Shown piece by piece: positions 17,527 through 25,168 of a stretch of DNA of 64,000 nt. The position numbers and the translations under genes are program-made. Source of the DNA: Streptomyces uncialis (lineage in GTDB: Bacteria > Actinomycetota > Actinomycetes > Streptomycetales > Streptomycetaceae); NCBI RefSeq assembly GCF_001905345.1, contig NZ_LFBV01000003.1, positions 728,785 to 792,784 on the forward strand, in the 5' to 3' direction. Position 1 is the stretch's first letter, and each line of letters starts with the position of its first letter. Below the pieces are notes generated by a model. The model was not told the DNA's origin. It saw only the letters and a list, made by a program, of their open reading frames with translations, and did not search any database.

Positions 17527-17556
17527 TTCGACTACTAAACTACTTAGCAATAGTAT
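17527..17556 (+). promoter_or_regulatory. Orphan promoter-like, AT-rich element
   Basis: TTCGAC (17527-17532) and TAGTAT (17551-17556) are spaced by 18 bases, a plausible -35/-10 pair. The spacer carries CTACTAAACTACTTAG, an imperfect palindrome suitable for a MarR-type regulator. The patch stands out from the GC-rich surroundings. It points to the right, where no plus-strand gene is seen before 19.1 kb; the sequence from 17557 to 17728 has no recognisable gene. Confidence 0.45.
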
Positions 17557-17728
17557 GGCTCAGGCACCGCGCACACCGGGTGGTCCGCCCGTGCGCCGCC
17601 CCCTCGGCGCCGACAGGAAGGCGGGCGGGCGCCCGGTGCGCGGTGCCGCCGGGTGGCGGGCGGGTGCCGTCGGGCGCGCGGCATCCGGCTGCCCACCCGG
17701 GCACCCGGGTGCCGTCGGCCATGTCACG

Positions 17729-18418
17729 TCACGCGGGCCGGGCGTCCGGTGCGAGGCGGACGCCCTTCTCCGCCAGGGCCGTCAACACCGGTGCGTACAT
17801 ACGGGACTTGATGGTGGCGAGGGGGGCTCCCGCCTTGGCCAGCTGGGCGCGGGCCAGGTCGACGGCCGTGCCACGCAGCGTGTCCGCGTCGACCACCCGG
17901 TCCACGATCCCGGCGGCGAGGGCGTCATGGCCTCCGTAGCGGCGGGCGGTGACCATCGCCTCATGGGCGGTGCGCGGGTCCAGACGGGCCTGGATCAGCG
18001 CGGACATGCCCGTGGTGAACGGGATCCCCAGGTCGGCCTCGGGCAGGCACCAGTAGCCCCGGTCCGCGCGCATCACCCGGAGGTCGTGCGCCAGCGAGAA
18101 CATCGCCCCCGCCGCGAAGGTGTGCCCCTGGAGCGCGGCCACGGTGACCATCGGCAGGGTCAGCACCCGGGCAAGGAGCGCCTGGACATCGGCGACGAAG
18201 GCGTCGGCGCGGTCCGGGTGGGCGAGGAACCAGTCGAGGTCCAGGCCGTTCGACCAGAACCGGCCGCGCGCCGTGGTCACCAGGGCGCGCGGGCCGTCGG
18301 CCCGCTCGGCCTCGTCAAGAAGGGCGTCGACCTCGGCGGCCCAGTCGGGGTGGAAGCGGTTCTCGGTGTCCCCGAGGTCGAGGACGAAGACGCCGTCCTG
18401 GCGGTCAAGGGTGGGCAT
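17729..18418 (-). CDS. Enoyl-CoA hydratase/isomerase family protein (crotonase fold)
   Basis: A 229-residue crotonase-fold protein. The core is VTVAALQGHTFAAGAMFSLAHDLRVM (about 92-117), including the helix and oxyanion region, followed by EADLGIPFTTGM. The short length and the GRFWSNGLDLDWF segment resemble Delta3,Delta2-enoyl-CoA isomerase-like proteins rather than classical hydratases. ATG 18418 is preceded by GAAGGAG with good spacing. It lies 62 bp downstream of the TetR gene in the same direction, so it probably forms a small operon and may be the regulated target. Confidence 0.87.
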   Translation of the reverse strand: MPTLDRQDGVFVLDLGDTENRFHPDWAAEVDALLDEAERADGPRALVTTARGRFWSNGLDLDWFLAHPDRADAFVADVQALLARVLTLPMVTVAALQGHTFAAGAMFSLAHDLRVMRADRGYWCLPEADLGIPFTTGMSALIQARLDPRTAHEAMVTARRYGGHDALAAGIVDRVVDADTLRGTAVDLARAQLAKAGAPLATIKSRMYAPVLTALAEKGVRLAPDARPA

Positions 18419-18480
18419 GGCGCTGCTCCTTCAGGGTCGGGGCGCGGACGGGTCCGGGGCCGGGGCGCGCGGGGGACCGG

Positions 18481-19059
18481 TCAGTCCGTCCGTACGATCC
18501 GCTCGACCGCCGCCGTGACGAGCGCGTCGCGCTCCTCCTCGGAGAACACGCCCGGGAGCGTGAGCTGTTCGACGATGAGCCAGTTGAGGGCGAGATACAG
18601 CAGCCGTACGGCAGTGGCGTCGCCGGGCAGCCCCGACTGCTCGTGATAGGCGACATTGGCGGCGACGTCCGCACTGACCCGTTCGGTCAGGATCGCCCGC
18701 AGAGCGGGCCGCCGGGTCGCCTCCAGCCGCAGCTCCAGCAGGGCGAGATAGCCGGTACGGAAGGAGCTGACACGGCCGACGAGTTCACGCATGAGTTCCG
18801 CGTAGGTCTCCCGGTCCCGGCTCGCGGTGCGGTGCCGCGTGATCGTCGCCTCGTCCGGCTGGAGGCGTTCATAGACCCGGGCGCCCGCCTGGGTCAGCAG
18901 ATCGTCGCGGTTGGTGAAGTAGTTGGACGCCGTTCCGGTGGGGACGGCGGCCGCCACGTCGACCGCCCGGAAGGTGAGCCCGCGGGCGCCCTCGCCGGCC
19001 AGTACCTCGATCGCCGCGTCCACGAGGGCGGCTCGTCGCTCGTCGTTCCTGCGCGCCAT
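18481..19059 (-). CDS. TetR-family transcriptional regulator
   Basis: A 192-residue regulator. The N-terminal helix-turn-helix runs through ALVDAAIEVLAGEGARGLTFRAVDVAAAVPTG and SNYFTNRDDLL, typical for TetR, followed by a variable ligand domain. ATG 19059 is chosen because GGAG lies eight bases upstream; GTG 19068 and ATG 19065 are in frame but too close to that site. It is divergent from the dihydrofolate-reductase-like gene, with a palindromic operator between them, so autoregulation and control of both flanking units are likely. Confidence 0.9.
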   Translation of the reverse strand: MARRNDERRAALVDAAIEVLAGEGARGLTFRAVDVAAAVPTGTASNYFTNRDDLLTQAGARVYERLQPDEATITRHRTASRDRETYAELMRELVGRVSSFRTGYLALLELRLEATRRPALRAILTERVSADVAANVAYHEQSGLPGDATAVRLLYLALNWLIVEQLTLPGVFSEEERDALVTAAVERIVRTD

Positions 19060-19073
19060 TGACATCACTCCAC

Positions 19074-19087
19074 ATGTAGTACTACAT
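19074..19087. promoter_or_regulatory. Palindromic operator, probable TetR site
   Basis: ATGTAGTACTACAT is a perfect 14-bp palindrome located 15 bp from the TetR start. A related half-site pair, ACTAC and TAGTACT, follows at about 19095-19112. The AT-rich block is unusual for this genome. Its place between divergent genes fits a shared operator. Confidence 0.65.
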
Positions 19088-19128
19088 TCCCACCACTACA
19101 AACATAGTACTGCACAACGGGGAGCCTC

Positions 19129-19719
19129 TTGCGCAAGCTCGTGTACTACATCGCCGCGTCCCTCGACGGCCGGATCGCCGGCCCGAAGGGCGAGTTCGAC
19201 TTCTTCCCCACAGGGGACGCCCAGCAGTCCGCCGCGTACGCGGGGTGGGTCAACTCCCGGCTGCCGGAGACCGTCCCGACCGCCATGCGGGAACCCGCCG
19301 GTGTCGCGGACGTACCCCCCGCCCGCTTCGACACCGTGCTGATGGGACACGGCACCTACCGCGACGCACTCGCGCTCGGCGCCCCGAGCCCGTACGCCCA
19401 TCTGCGGCAGTACGTCGTCTCCCGCACCCTCGGCGCCGCCCCCGATCCCGCCGTGACGGTGGTGGACGGCGACCCGGTCGGCTTCGTCCGCGCGCTCAAG
19501 CGCGAGCGGGGGCGGGACATCTGGCTGTGCGGTGGCGGAAAGCTCGCGGGCGCGCTGCTGCCGGAGATCGACGAACTGATCCTCAAGAGCTATCCCGTGG
19601 TCGCCGGGGCCGGGGTCGCGCTGTTCGACGGGGGCTTCGACCCGACGCCGTTCCTGGCCGCCGACCGCGAGGTGTTCCCCAACGGGGTGAGCGTCACCTG
19701 GTACACGGCCCGGCGGTAA
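19129..19719 (+). CDS. Dihydrofolate reductase-like (RibD C-terminal domain) protein
   Basis: A 196-residue protein of the DHFR/RibD-C superfamily. It opens with KLVYYIAASLDGRIAG (substrate/NADPH strand), has DTVLMGHGTYRDAL, the glycine-rich DIWLCGGGKLAGALL and an aspartate pair near LPEIDELIL. Such proteins are usually stand-alone oxidoreductases of unknown substrate in streptomycetes, not the folate enzyme itself. The start is TTG 19129, with GGGGAG four bases upstream; no ATG or GTG fits. It is divergent from TetR. Confidence 0.85.
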   Translation: MRKLVYYIAASLDGRIAGPKGEFDFFPTGDAQQSAAYAGWVNSRLPETVPTAMREPAGVADVPPARFDTVLMGHGTYRDALALGAPSPYAHLRQYVVSRTLGAAPDPAVTVVDGDPVGFVRALKRERGRDIWLCGGGKLAGALLPEIDELILKSYPVVAGAGVALFDGGFDPTPFLAADREVFPNGVSVTWYTARR

Positions 19720-19786
19720 CGGCCCGGCGCGGTACGCGCCCTGCGCGGTACGACGCGGTGCGCGTCCGGTGCGGCGGCGCACGGGT

Positions 19787-20968
19787 TCACACCGGGCGCC
19801 GGGTGCCGTCCTCGCGCAGGACGGACAGCAGTTCACGGGCGGTCAGCGCGGCCTGGAGGCGCAGCGTGACCTCGGGGTCCAGGGGATCGGCGTCGAGGAG
19901 TTCACGGATCTGGCCCACCCGGTAGCCGACGGAGTTGCGGTGCAGATGCAGCAGTTCCGCGACGGCGGCACGGCTGCCCTTGGTCGCGAGCCAGGCGCTG
20001 AGGGTGTTCACCCATTCCTCGCGCTCCAGGATCGGGCCCAGATGCTGTTCCACGAACGCCTGAAGGCGCTCCGGCGAGACCCCGAACAGCAGTTGGGCGA
20101 GCCCCAGCGAGGCGAACCGCAGCTCCACCTCCCCCGGCCGGCGGCGCAGCAGTCCGAGGACGGTCTCGGCGTCCCGGAAGGAACGGGCCGTCTCACGGAC
20201 GTCCGAGACGACCGGGCCCGCCGCCGCCAGCACCGGGAACTCGCCGACCATGCCCTGGAGGCGGACCCTGATCCGGGTGATCTCCCGGTCCATGTGCCCG
20301 GCGAGCACCGCGAGGCCGAACCGGCCCTCCTGGCGGACCGGCATCTCCAGCCAGGACAGGGCCGTGGACCAGGTCCGCTGATTGGGGCCCGCGTACGCGA
20401 AGACGACCGCCGCGTGAGGCTGTTCCAGCCGCAGACCGAAGCGGGCGGCGGTGCGTACGACCTCGGTGTGGTTGCGCAGCGCGCCGTAGCGCAGCTCGTC
20501 GATGAGCCGTCCGCCGGTCTCGGTGGTGGCGGCGGCGACCGCGTCACGGCGTATCGCCTCGATGGCCACGGCGGTCGAGGCCGCCCGCAGGACCACCTCG
20601 TCGTCCGGGTCGGCGGGGGACCGGGCACCGCCCAGCAGCAGGACACCCACCCGGCGCTCCCCCGCGCGGACCGCTCGCGCGCTGGCGTGCCAGCCGGTCT
20701 CGCAGGTGACGGGGACCACCCCGTCCTCGGCGAAGACCCGGGCGACACCCACCGGGGTCATCGCGGTGGCACCGTCGTCGGTGGCGGCGAGCACCCCGCC
20801 GTGCACCCCGATCAGCCGGACGGGACGCCCGGTGTGCTGGGCGATCGCCCGCAGGACCGCGGACCAGCCGTCGCCGGACAGGGCGAGGGTGTTGAGCCGG
20901 CGTTCGAACACCTCGGCCCCGCCGGGGGTGCGGGCGGGGCGGACCGGTCTCCCGATTGTCTGGTTCAT
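19787..20968 (-). CDS. PucR-family transcriptional regulator
   Basis: A 393-residue regulator with an N-terminal sensor-like region, a central GGDEF-like/CdaR-type domain and a C-terminal PucR helix-turn-helix (AVAELLHLHRNSVGYRVGQIRELL). This group often controls purine, allantoin or amino-acid use. ATG 20968 has GGAG four bases upstream; the longer open frame is not protein-like. The divergent M20 amidohydrolase is the natural candidate target. An inverted repeat sits just upstream of the start. Confidence 0.9.
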   Translation of the reverse strand: MNQTIGRPVRPARTPGGAEVFERRLNTLALSGDGWSAVLRAIAQHTGRPVRLIGVHGGVLAATDDGATAMTPVGVARVFAEDGVVPVTCETGWHASARAVRAGERRVGVLLLGGARSPADPDDEVVLRAASTAVAIEAIRRDAVAAATTETGGRLIDELRYGALRNHTEVVRTAARFGLRLEQPHAAVVFAYAGPNQRTWSTALSWLEMPVRQEGRFGLAVLAGHMDREITRIRVRLQGMVGEFPVLAAAGPVVSDVRETARSFRDAETVLGLLRRRPGEVELRFASLGLAQLLFGVSPERLQAFVEQHLGPILEREEWVNTLSAWLATKGSRAAVAELLHLHRNSVGYRVGQIRELLDADPLDPEVTLRLQAALTARELLSVLREDGTRRPV

Positions 20969-20984
20969 GTCGCTCCACACTGTT

Positions 20985-21002
20985 CGGACGACGGATCGTC
21001 CG
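20985..21002. promoter_or_regulatory. Inverted repeat upstream of PucR gene
   Basis: CGGACGA and TCGTCCG form a 7-bp perfect inverted repeat with a 4-base spacer, 17 bp before the PucR start in the 305-bp divergent region (20969-21273). It could be an autoregulatory site or a leader hairpin. A less GC-rich stretch at about 21090-21125 (CCATATCGGTACC...ACGTATCTCG) probably contains promoter elements. Confidence 0.4.
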
Positions 21003-21273
21003 GCCGCTCGACACGGTGTCCCTGTCCATGGATGACGCCCACGGTCCAGGATGTCCCCCATAGGCCCCATACGGTGAAATCCCCGCATCGGCCATATCGG
21101 TACCGGGAACGTATCTCGTTGCGATCGTCCGCTCTACCCCCTCCACCTCTCCAATCGCGCGAACGCCCGGCCCGGGTGAGTCCACCGGAGCGCCGCTGAC
21201 GCGGGGCTGTCCGGCGGAAGTCGTCCCGTCCCGGGTATCGCATGGTTCCGGCCACCCGTGGCACGATGCGCGA

Positions 21274-22479
21274 ATGCTGACGAACCATGGGATACCCGGT
21301 GATTCCGCCGACGTGACACGGGTGAAGTCCGCCGCGCGGGCCGCCGTCGACCGCGCCACGGACGAGCTGGTCGCGCTGAGCCACCGGCTCCACGCGCACC
21401 CCGAGCTGGGCTTCGAGGAGGAGCGGGCGTGCGGCTGGCTGGGAGAGGTCCTCACCGCGCACGGGTTCACGGTCACGGCGGGCGTCTGCGAGCTGCCGAC
21501 CGCGTTCGTCGCCGAGCGCGGGAGCGGTCCGCTGGTGATCGGGATCTGTGCCGAGTACGACGCGCTGCCGGGCCTCGGGCACGCCTGCGGGCACAACGTG
21601 ATCGCCTCCGCCGCCCTCGCCGCCGCCCTCGCGCTCGGGGCGGTCGCCGACGAGATCGGGGTGACGGTACGGGTGTTCGGTACCCCCGCCGAGGAGAACG
21701 GCGGCGGCAAGGTCCTGATGCTGGAGCGGGGCGCCTTCGCGGGCGTCCACGCGGCGATGATGGTCCACCCCGCGCCCCGGGAGCGGCTCGATCCGGTGTG
21801 CCTGGCGCGGGCGCAGCTCGGGGTGCGCTACGAGGGGCGGGCGGCCCACGCGTCCGCGTGTCCCGAGGACGGGCTCAACGCGGCGGACGCGCTGACCGTG
21901 GCACAGGTCGCGATCGGGCTGCTGCGCCAGCACATGACGCCCGACCAGCGGGTGCACGGGATCGTCACGACCGGGGGGCAGGTGCCCAATGTGATCCCCG
22001 AGCTGACGGAGGCCGCGTTCTATGTACGGGCCGCGACGCTGGACGGGGTCGGCGCGCTGGAACGGCGGGTGCGGGCGTGCTTCGAGGCGGGCGCGGTGGC
22101 GACGGGGACCCGGTTGACGATCGGGTCCGACTCCCCCACGTACGCGCACTTCCGTCATGATCCTGTTCTCCTTCGTGCGTACGAGCGCAACGCGGTGGCC
22201 CTGGGGCGGGTCTTTCCGCCGGTCACCGCGGAGGACGACCGGCAGGCCGGGTCCACGGACATGGCGAACGTGTCGCTCGCCGTGCCCGCGATCCAGCCGC
22301 TGGTGTCCATCGGGTCCGGGGCGGTGGGGCTGCACCAGGCGGGGTTCGCGGCGGTGGCCGCGGGGGCGGCGGCGGATCGGGCTGTGGTGGAAGGGGGGCT
22401 CGCGATGGCTTGGGCGGGGGTCGATGTGGCGCGGGCGGTGGCCTCGGGCGGCGGCGTGGGGGTCCTCGGTTCCCCCTGA
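21274..22479 (+). CDS. M20 family amidohydrolase/peptidase
   Basis: A 401-residue metallohydrolase of the M20 (AbgB/HipO-like) family. Metal-site motifs are GHACGHNVIAS and PAEENGGGK, and the N-terminal HPELGFEE is diagnostic. These enzymes cleave N-acyl or N-carbamoyl amino acids or aminobenzoyl-glutamate. It is divergent from a PucR regulator, which suggests substrate-induced expression. The end of the gene runs straight into the repeat block, and its last 30 residues are Gly/Val-rich. Confidence 0.9.
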   Translation: MLTNHGIPGDSADVTRVKSAARAAVDRATDELVALSHRLHAHPELGFEEERACGWLGEVLTAHGFTVTAGVCELPTAFVAERGSGPLVIGICAEYDALPGLGHACGHNVIASAALAAALALGAVADEIGVTVRVFGTPAEENGGGKVLMLERGAFAGVHAAMMVHPAPRERLDPVCLARAQLGVRYEGRAAHASACPEDGLNAADALTVAQVAIGLLRQHMTPDQRVHGIVTTGGQVPNVIPELTEAAFYVRAATLDGVGALERRVRACFEAGAVATGTRLTIGSDSPTYAHFRHDPVLLRAYERNAVALGRVFPPVTAEDDRQAGSTDMANVSLAVPAIQPLVSIGSGAVGLHQAGFAAVAAGAAADRAVVEGGLAMAWAGVDVARAVASGGGVGVLGSP

Positions 22480-22501
22480 CCCGTTCCGTGCGGGGCCGGT
22501 T

Positions 22502-22600
22502 CCGGTGGGTCCGGTCGTGGGGTGCGTGTTCCGGTGGGTCCGGGTGTCGGGTGCGTGTTCCGGTGGGTCCGGGTGTCGGGTGCGTGCTCCGGCGGGTGCT
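22502..22600. repeat. 29-bp tandem repeat, about 3.5 copies
   Basis: The phrase CCGGTGGGTCC recurs at 22502, 22531 and 22560, and in variant form (CCGGCGGGTG) at 22589, a constant 29-bp step. It lies directly downstream of the M20 gene and runs into the larger repeat. Confidence 0.8.
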
Positions 22601-23059
22601 GTCGGGTGCGCCCCTTCGGGGCGATTCTGGGCGTCGGACGGGACCTCCACGGCTGTACGGGGTTTCGCGCAGTTCCCCGCGCCCCTTTGGGGCACCCCAC
22701 CTGGGCCTGTCCGGTCCGTGTGCCTTCCGGCGGGTGCCGCTGTCGGGTGCGCCCCTTCGGGGCGATTCTGGGCGTCGGACGGGACCTCCACGTCTGTACG
22801 GGGTTTCGCGCAGTTCCCCGCGCCCCTTTGGGGCACCCCGCCTGGGCCTGTCCGGTCCGTGTGCCTTCCGGCGGGTGCCGTTGTCGGGTGCGCCCCTTCG
22901 GGGCGATTCTGGGCGTCGGACGGGACTTCCACGGCTGTACGGGGTTTCGCGCAGTTCCCCGCGCCCCTGTCGGGGCACCCCGCCTGGGCTTGTCCAGACG
23001 GGGCCTGTTCCGGCGGGTGCCAGTGCTGAGTGCGCCCCTTCGGGGCACCCCGCCAGGTC
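22601..23059. repeat. 141-bp tandem repeat with hairpins, three copies plus a partial
   Basis: Copies start at 22601, 22742 and 22883 (period 141 bp) and differ at only a few bases; the third degenerates, and its CGCCCCTTCGGGGC element returns near 23033. Each unit has one hairpin in CGCCCCTTCGGGGCG and another in GCCCCTTTGGGGC. Each also carries the GCGCAGTTCCCCGCGCCCCT phrase, which I recall as a very common streptomycete intergenic repeat. A single copy of that phrase recurs near 63870. The block lies between convergent genes and may act as an extended terminator. Confidence 0.85.
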
Positions 23060-23072
23060 CTGGTGGGTTCGG

Positions 23073-24302
23073 TCAGGGGGCTGTTGTCACCTTTGCCTCG
23101 GTCAGGTAGGACTCGACGTTTCTGCGGGTCTCCGTGACGCTGTCGCCGCCGAACTTCTCCAGGACCGCGTCCGCGAGGACCAGTGCCACCATGGCCTCGG
23201 CGACCACGCCGGTCGCGGGGACGGCGCACACGTCGCTGCGCTGGGCGATCGCCTTGGCGGGGTCCCCCGTGCTCACGTCCACCGTGGACAACGGTCGGGA
23301 CAGGGTCGAGATGGGCTTCATCGCGGCGCGCACCCGCAGCGTCTCGCCCGTGGTCATGCCGCCCTCGATCCCGCCGGTCCGTTCGGTGATCCGGCGGACC
23401 GCGAGCCGCCCCGGGTCGCCGCCGACCACGCCCTCGATCTCGTCGTGCGCGAGTGAACCCCGGCGGGACGCCGTGGTGAAGCCGTCGCCCACCTCGACGC
23501 CCTTGATGGCCTGGATGCCCATCAGGGCGGCGGCGAGCCGGGAGTCCAGCCGGCGGTCCCAGTGGACATGGCTGCCGAGGCCCGGCGGCAGCCCGTGGAC
23601 GACGACCTCGACGACACCGCCGAGGGTGTCGGCGTCCTTGTGGGCGGCGTCGATCTCCGCGTCCATCGCGGCCGAGGTCGCCGGGTCGAGGCAGCGCACC
23701 GGATCGGCGTCGACGGCGTCGCGGGCGCCCCGGACCGGGACCAGTCCGTCCGGCAGGGCCACCGAACCGATCCGGACCACATGGCTCAGGACCTCCGCGT
23801 CGAGGACCTGGGTGAGGAACGCGCGGGCCACCTCGCCGAGCACGACCCGGGCGGCGGTCTCTCGGGCGCTGGCCCGTTCCAGCACCGGACGGATGTCGTC
23901 GAAGCCGTACTTCTGCATCCCGGCGAGGTCGGCGTGGCCGGGCCGGGGGCGGGTCAGCGGGGCGGAGCGGCCCCGGTCGGGGAACCGGCCCGGTTCGTCG
24001 TAGCGGCGGCCGTCGGCGTCCGCGGGGTCCGGGGACATCACCTCCGACCACTTGGACCACTCGGTGTTGGCGACGCGCACGGCGACGGGGCCGCCCATCG
24101 TCCGTCCGTGCCGGACGCCTCCGTTGATCTCGACCTGGTCGCGTTCCAGGCGCATCCGCGCGCCGCGGCCCTTGCCGAGACGGCGTCGGGCGAGCGCGTC
24201 CGCGAGGTCGTCCGTCGTAATGCCCACTCCCGCGGGCATCCCTTCCAGTACCGCGGTCAGCGCGGGTCCGTGGGACTCCCCCGCAGTCAGCCAGCGCAGC
24301 AT
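23073..24302 (-). CDS. aroC: Chorismate synthase, stand-alone copy
   Basis: A 409-residue chorismate synthase (5-enolpyruvylshikimate-3-phosphate to chorismate, FMN-dependent). Signatures include GESHGPALTAVLEG at the start, the PLTRPRPGHADLAGMQKYGF segment, GSHVHWDRRLD and the C-terminal QRSDVCAVPATGVVAE. An insert of about 15 residues (DGRRYDEPGRFPDRGR) precedes the PLTRPRP segment and is absent from the usual streptomycete enzyme as I remember it. No aroB, aroK or aroE is adjacent. It may be a second copy that raises aromatic precursor supply. ATG 24302 has AAAGG upstream. Confidence 0.93.
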   Translation of the reverse strand: MLRWLTAGESHGPALTAVLEGMPAGVGITTDDLADALARRRLGKGRGARMRLERDQVEINGGVRHGRTMGGPVAVRVANTEWSKWSEVMSPDPADADGRRYDEPGRFPDRGRSAPLTRPRPGHADLAGMQKYGFDDIRPVLERASARETAARVVLGEVARAFLTQVLDAEVLSHVVRIGSVALPDGLVPVRGARDAVDADPVRCLDPATSAAMDAEIDAAHKDADTLGGVVEVVVHGLPPGLGSHVHWDRRLDSRLAAALMGIQAIKGVEVGDGFTTASRRGSLAHDEIEGVVGGDPGRLAVRRITERTGGIEGGMTTGETLRVRAAMKPISTLSRPLSTVDVSTGDPAKAIAQRSDVCAVPATGVVAEAMVALVLADAVLEKFGGDSVTETRRNVESYLTEAKVTTAP

Positions 24303-24373
24303 GTTCCCAGCCTTTCGTCGTCGTTCGTCCGTCGTGCGTGGGGGCACGGGGTCCGGCCCCGGGCCCGGTCCGT

Positions 24374-25168
24374 TCACCGCATGAGCAGCGTCACCCCCGC
24401 CACCGTCCCGACCGTGACGACCACCGCGCGCAGCACGGCGGGGCTCACCCGGCGGCCAAGCGCGGCGCCGAGGAGCGCGCCGGGGACGGAACCGGCGGCG
24501 ATCAGCGCCACCGGCAGCCAGGCCACGTCCGCGGTGAGTGCGAACAGCACCGCGGCGATCAGGTTGACCAGTGCCTGGAGGAGGTTCTTGAGGCCGTTGA
24601 GCTGCCGCAGGTCGTCGTCCAGCGCGATCGCGAGCGCGGCGAGCAGCAGTACGCCCTGGGCGGCGCCGAAGTAGCCGCCGTACACGCTGACGGCGAGGAC
24701 GGCGGCGGGCAGGGCGCGTCCCGTGGTGCGCGGGGGCCGGGTGGCGAGCGTCCCGGGGGCGGGGGCCTGGGCGTGCCGCGCCCGACGGGCGGCGACGAGG
24801 CGGGTGAGCCGGGGCTGAAGGGCCATCAGCAGTGCGGCGAGCAGCACCAGGGCGGGGACGACGGCGCCGAAGGTGTCGGCGGGCAGGGCGAGGAGCAGCA
24901 GGGCGCCGGTGAGTCCGCCGAGGACCGCGGCGGCGCCGAGCGGCAGCAACCGGTGCCGCTGGGCGGCGAGTTCGCGGCGGCAGCCGTAGACGGCGCTGAG
25001 GGAACCGGGGGCCAGGCCGATGGTGTTGGAGACGTTCGCGACGACGGGCGGGTGGCCGAGGGCGACCAGTACGGGGAAGGTGAGCAGGGACCCGGAGCCG
25101 ACGACGGTGTTGAGCGTGCCGGCCGCCAGTCCGGCGGCCAGCACGAGGACGATCTCGAACGCGGTCAC
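24374..25168 (-). CDS. TauE/SafE (TSUP) family membrane permease
   Basis: A 264-residue membrane protein with about eight hydrophobic helices. The N-terminal AAGLAAGTLNTVVGSGSLLTFPVLVALG and the mirrored second-half motif SVYGGYFGAAQGVLL are the diagnostic repeats of the TSUP family. Members move sulfite, sulfoacetate or other organic anions. The GTG start overlaps the stop of the upstream dehydrogenase (GTGA), making it the last gene of the ABC importer operon; efflux of a small organic or sulfur anion from the pathway is conceivable. Confidence 0.87.
   Translation of the reverse strand: MTAFEIVLVLAAGLAAGTLNTVVGSGSLLTFPVLVALGHPPVVANVSNTIGLAPGSLSAVYGCRRELAAQRHRLLPLGAAAVLGGLTGALLLLALPADTFGAVVPALVLLAALLMALQPRLTRLVAARRARHAQAPAPGTLATRPPRTTGRALPAAVLAVSVYGGYFGAAQGVLLLAALAIALDDDLRQLNGLKNLLQALVNLIAAVLFALTADVAWLPVALIAAGSVPGALLGAALGRRVSPAVLRAVVVTVGTVAGVTLLMR

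Noticed and set aside
22601..23059. Possible CRISPR array
   Set aside because: Units are contiguous and near identical over 141 bp with no variable spacers, and no cas gene is present.
22410..23456. Open frames with repeated peptide through the tandem repeats, on both strands
   Set aside because: Repeated peptides simply reflect the 141-bp DNA repeat; period not needed for coding, no ribosome site, and the frames run into the chorismate synthase gene in antisense.
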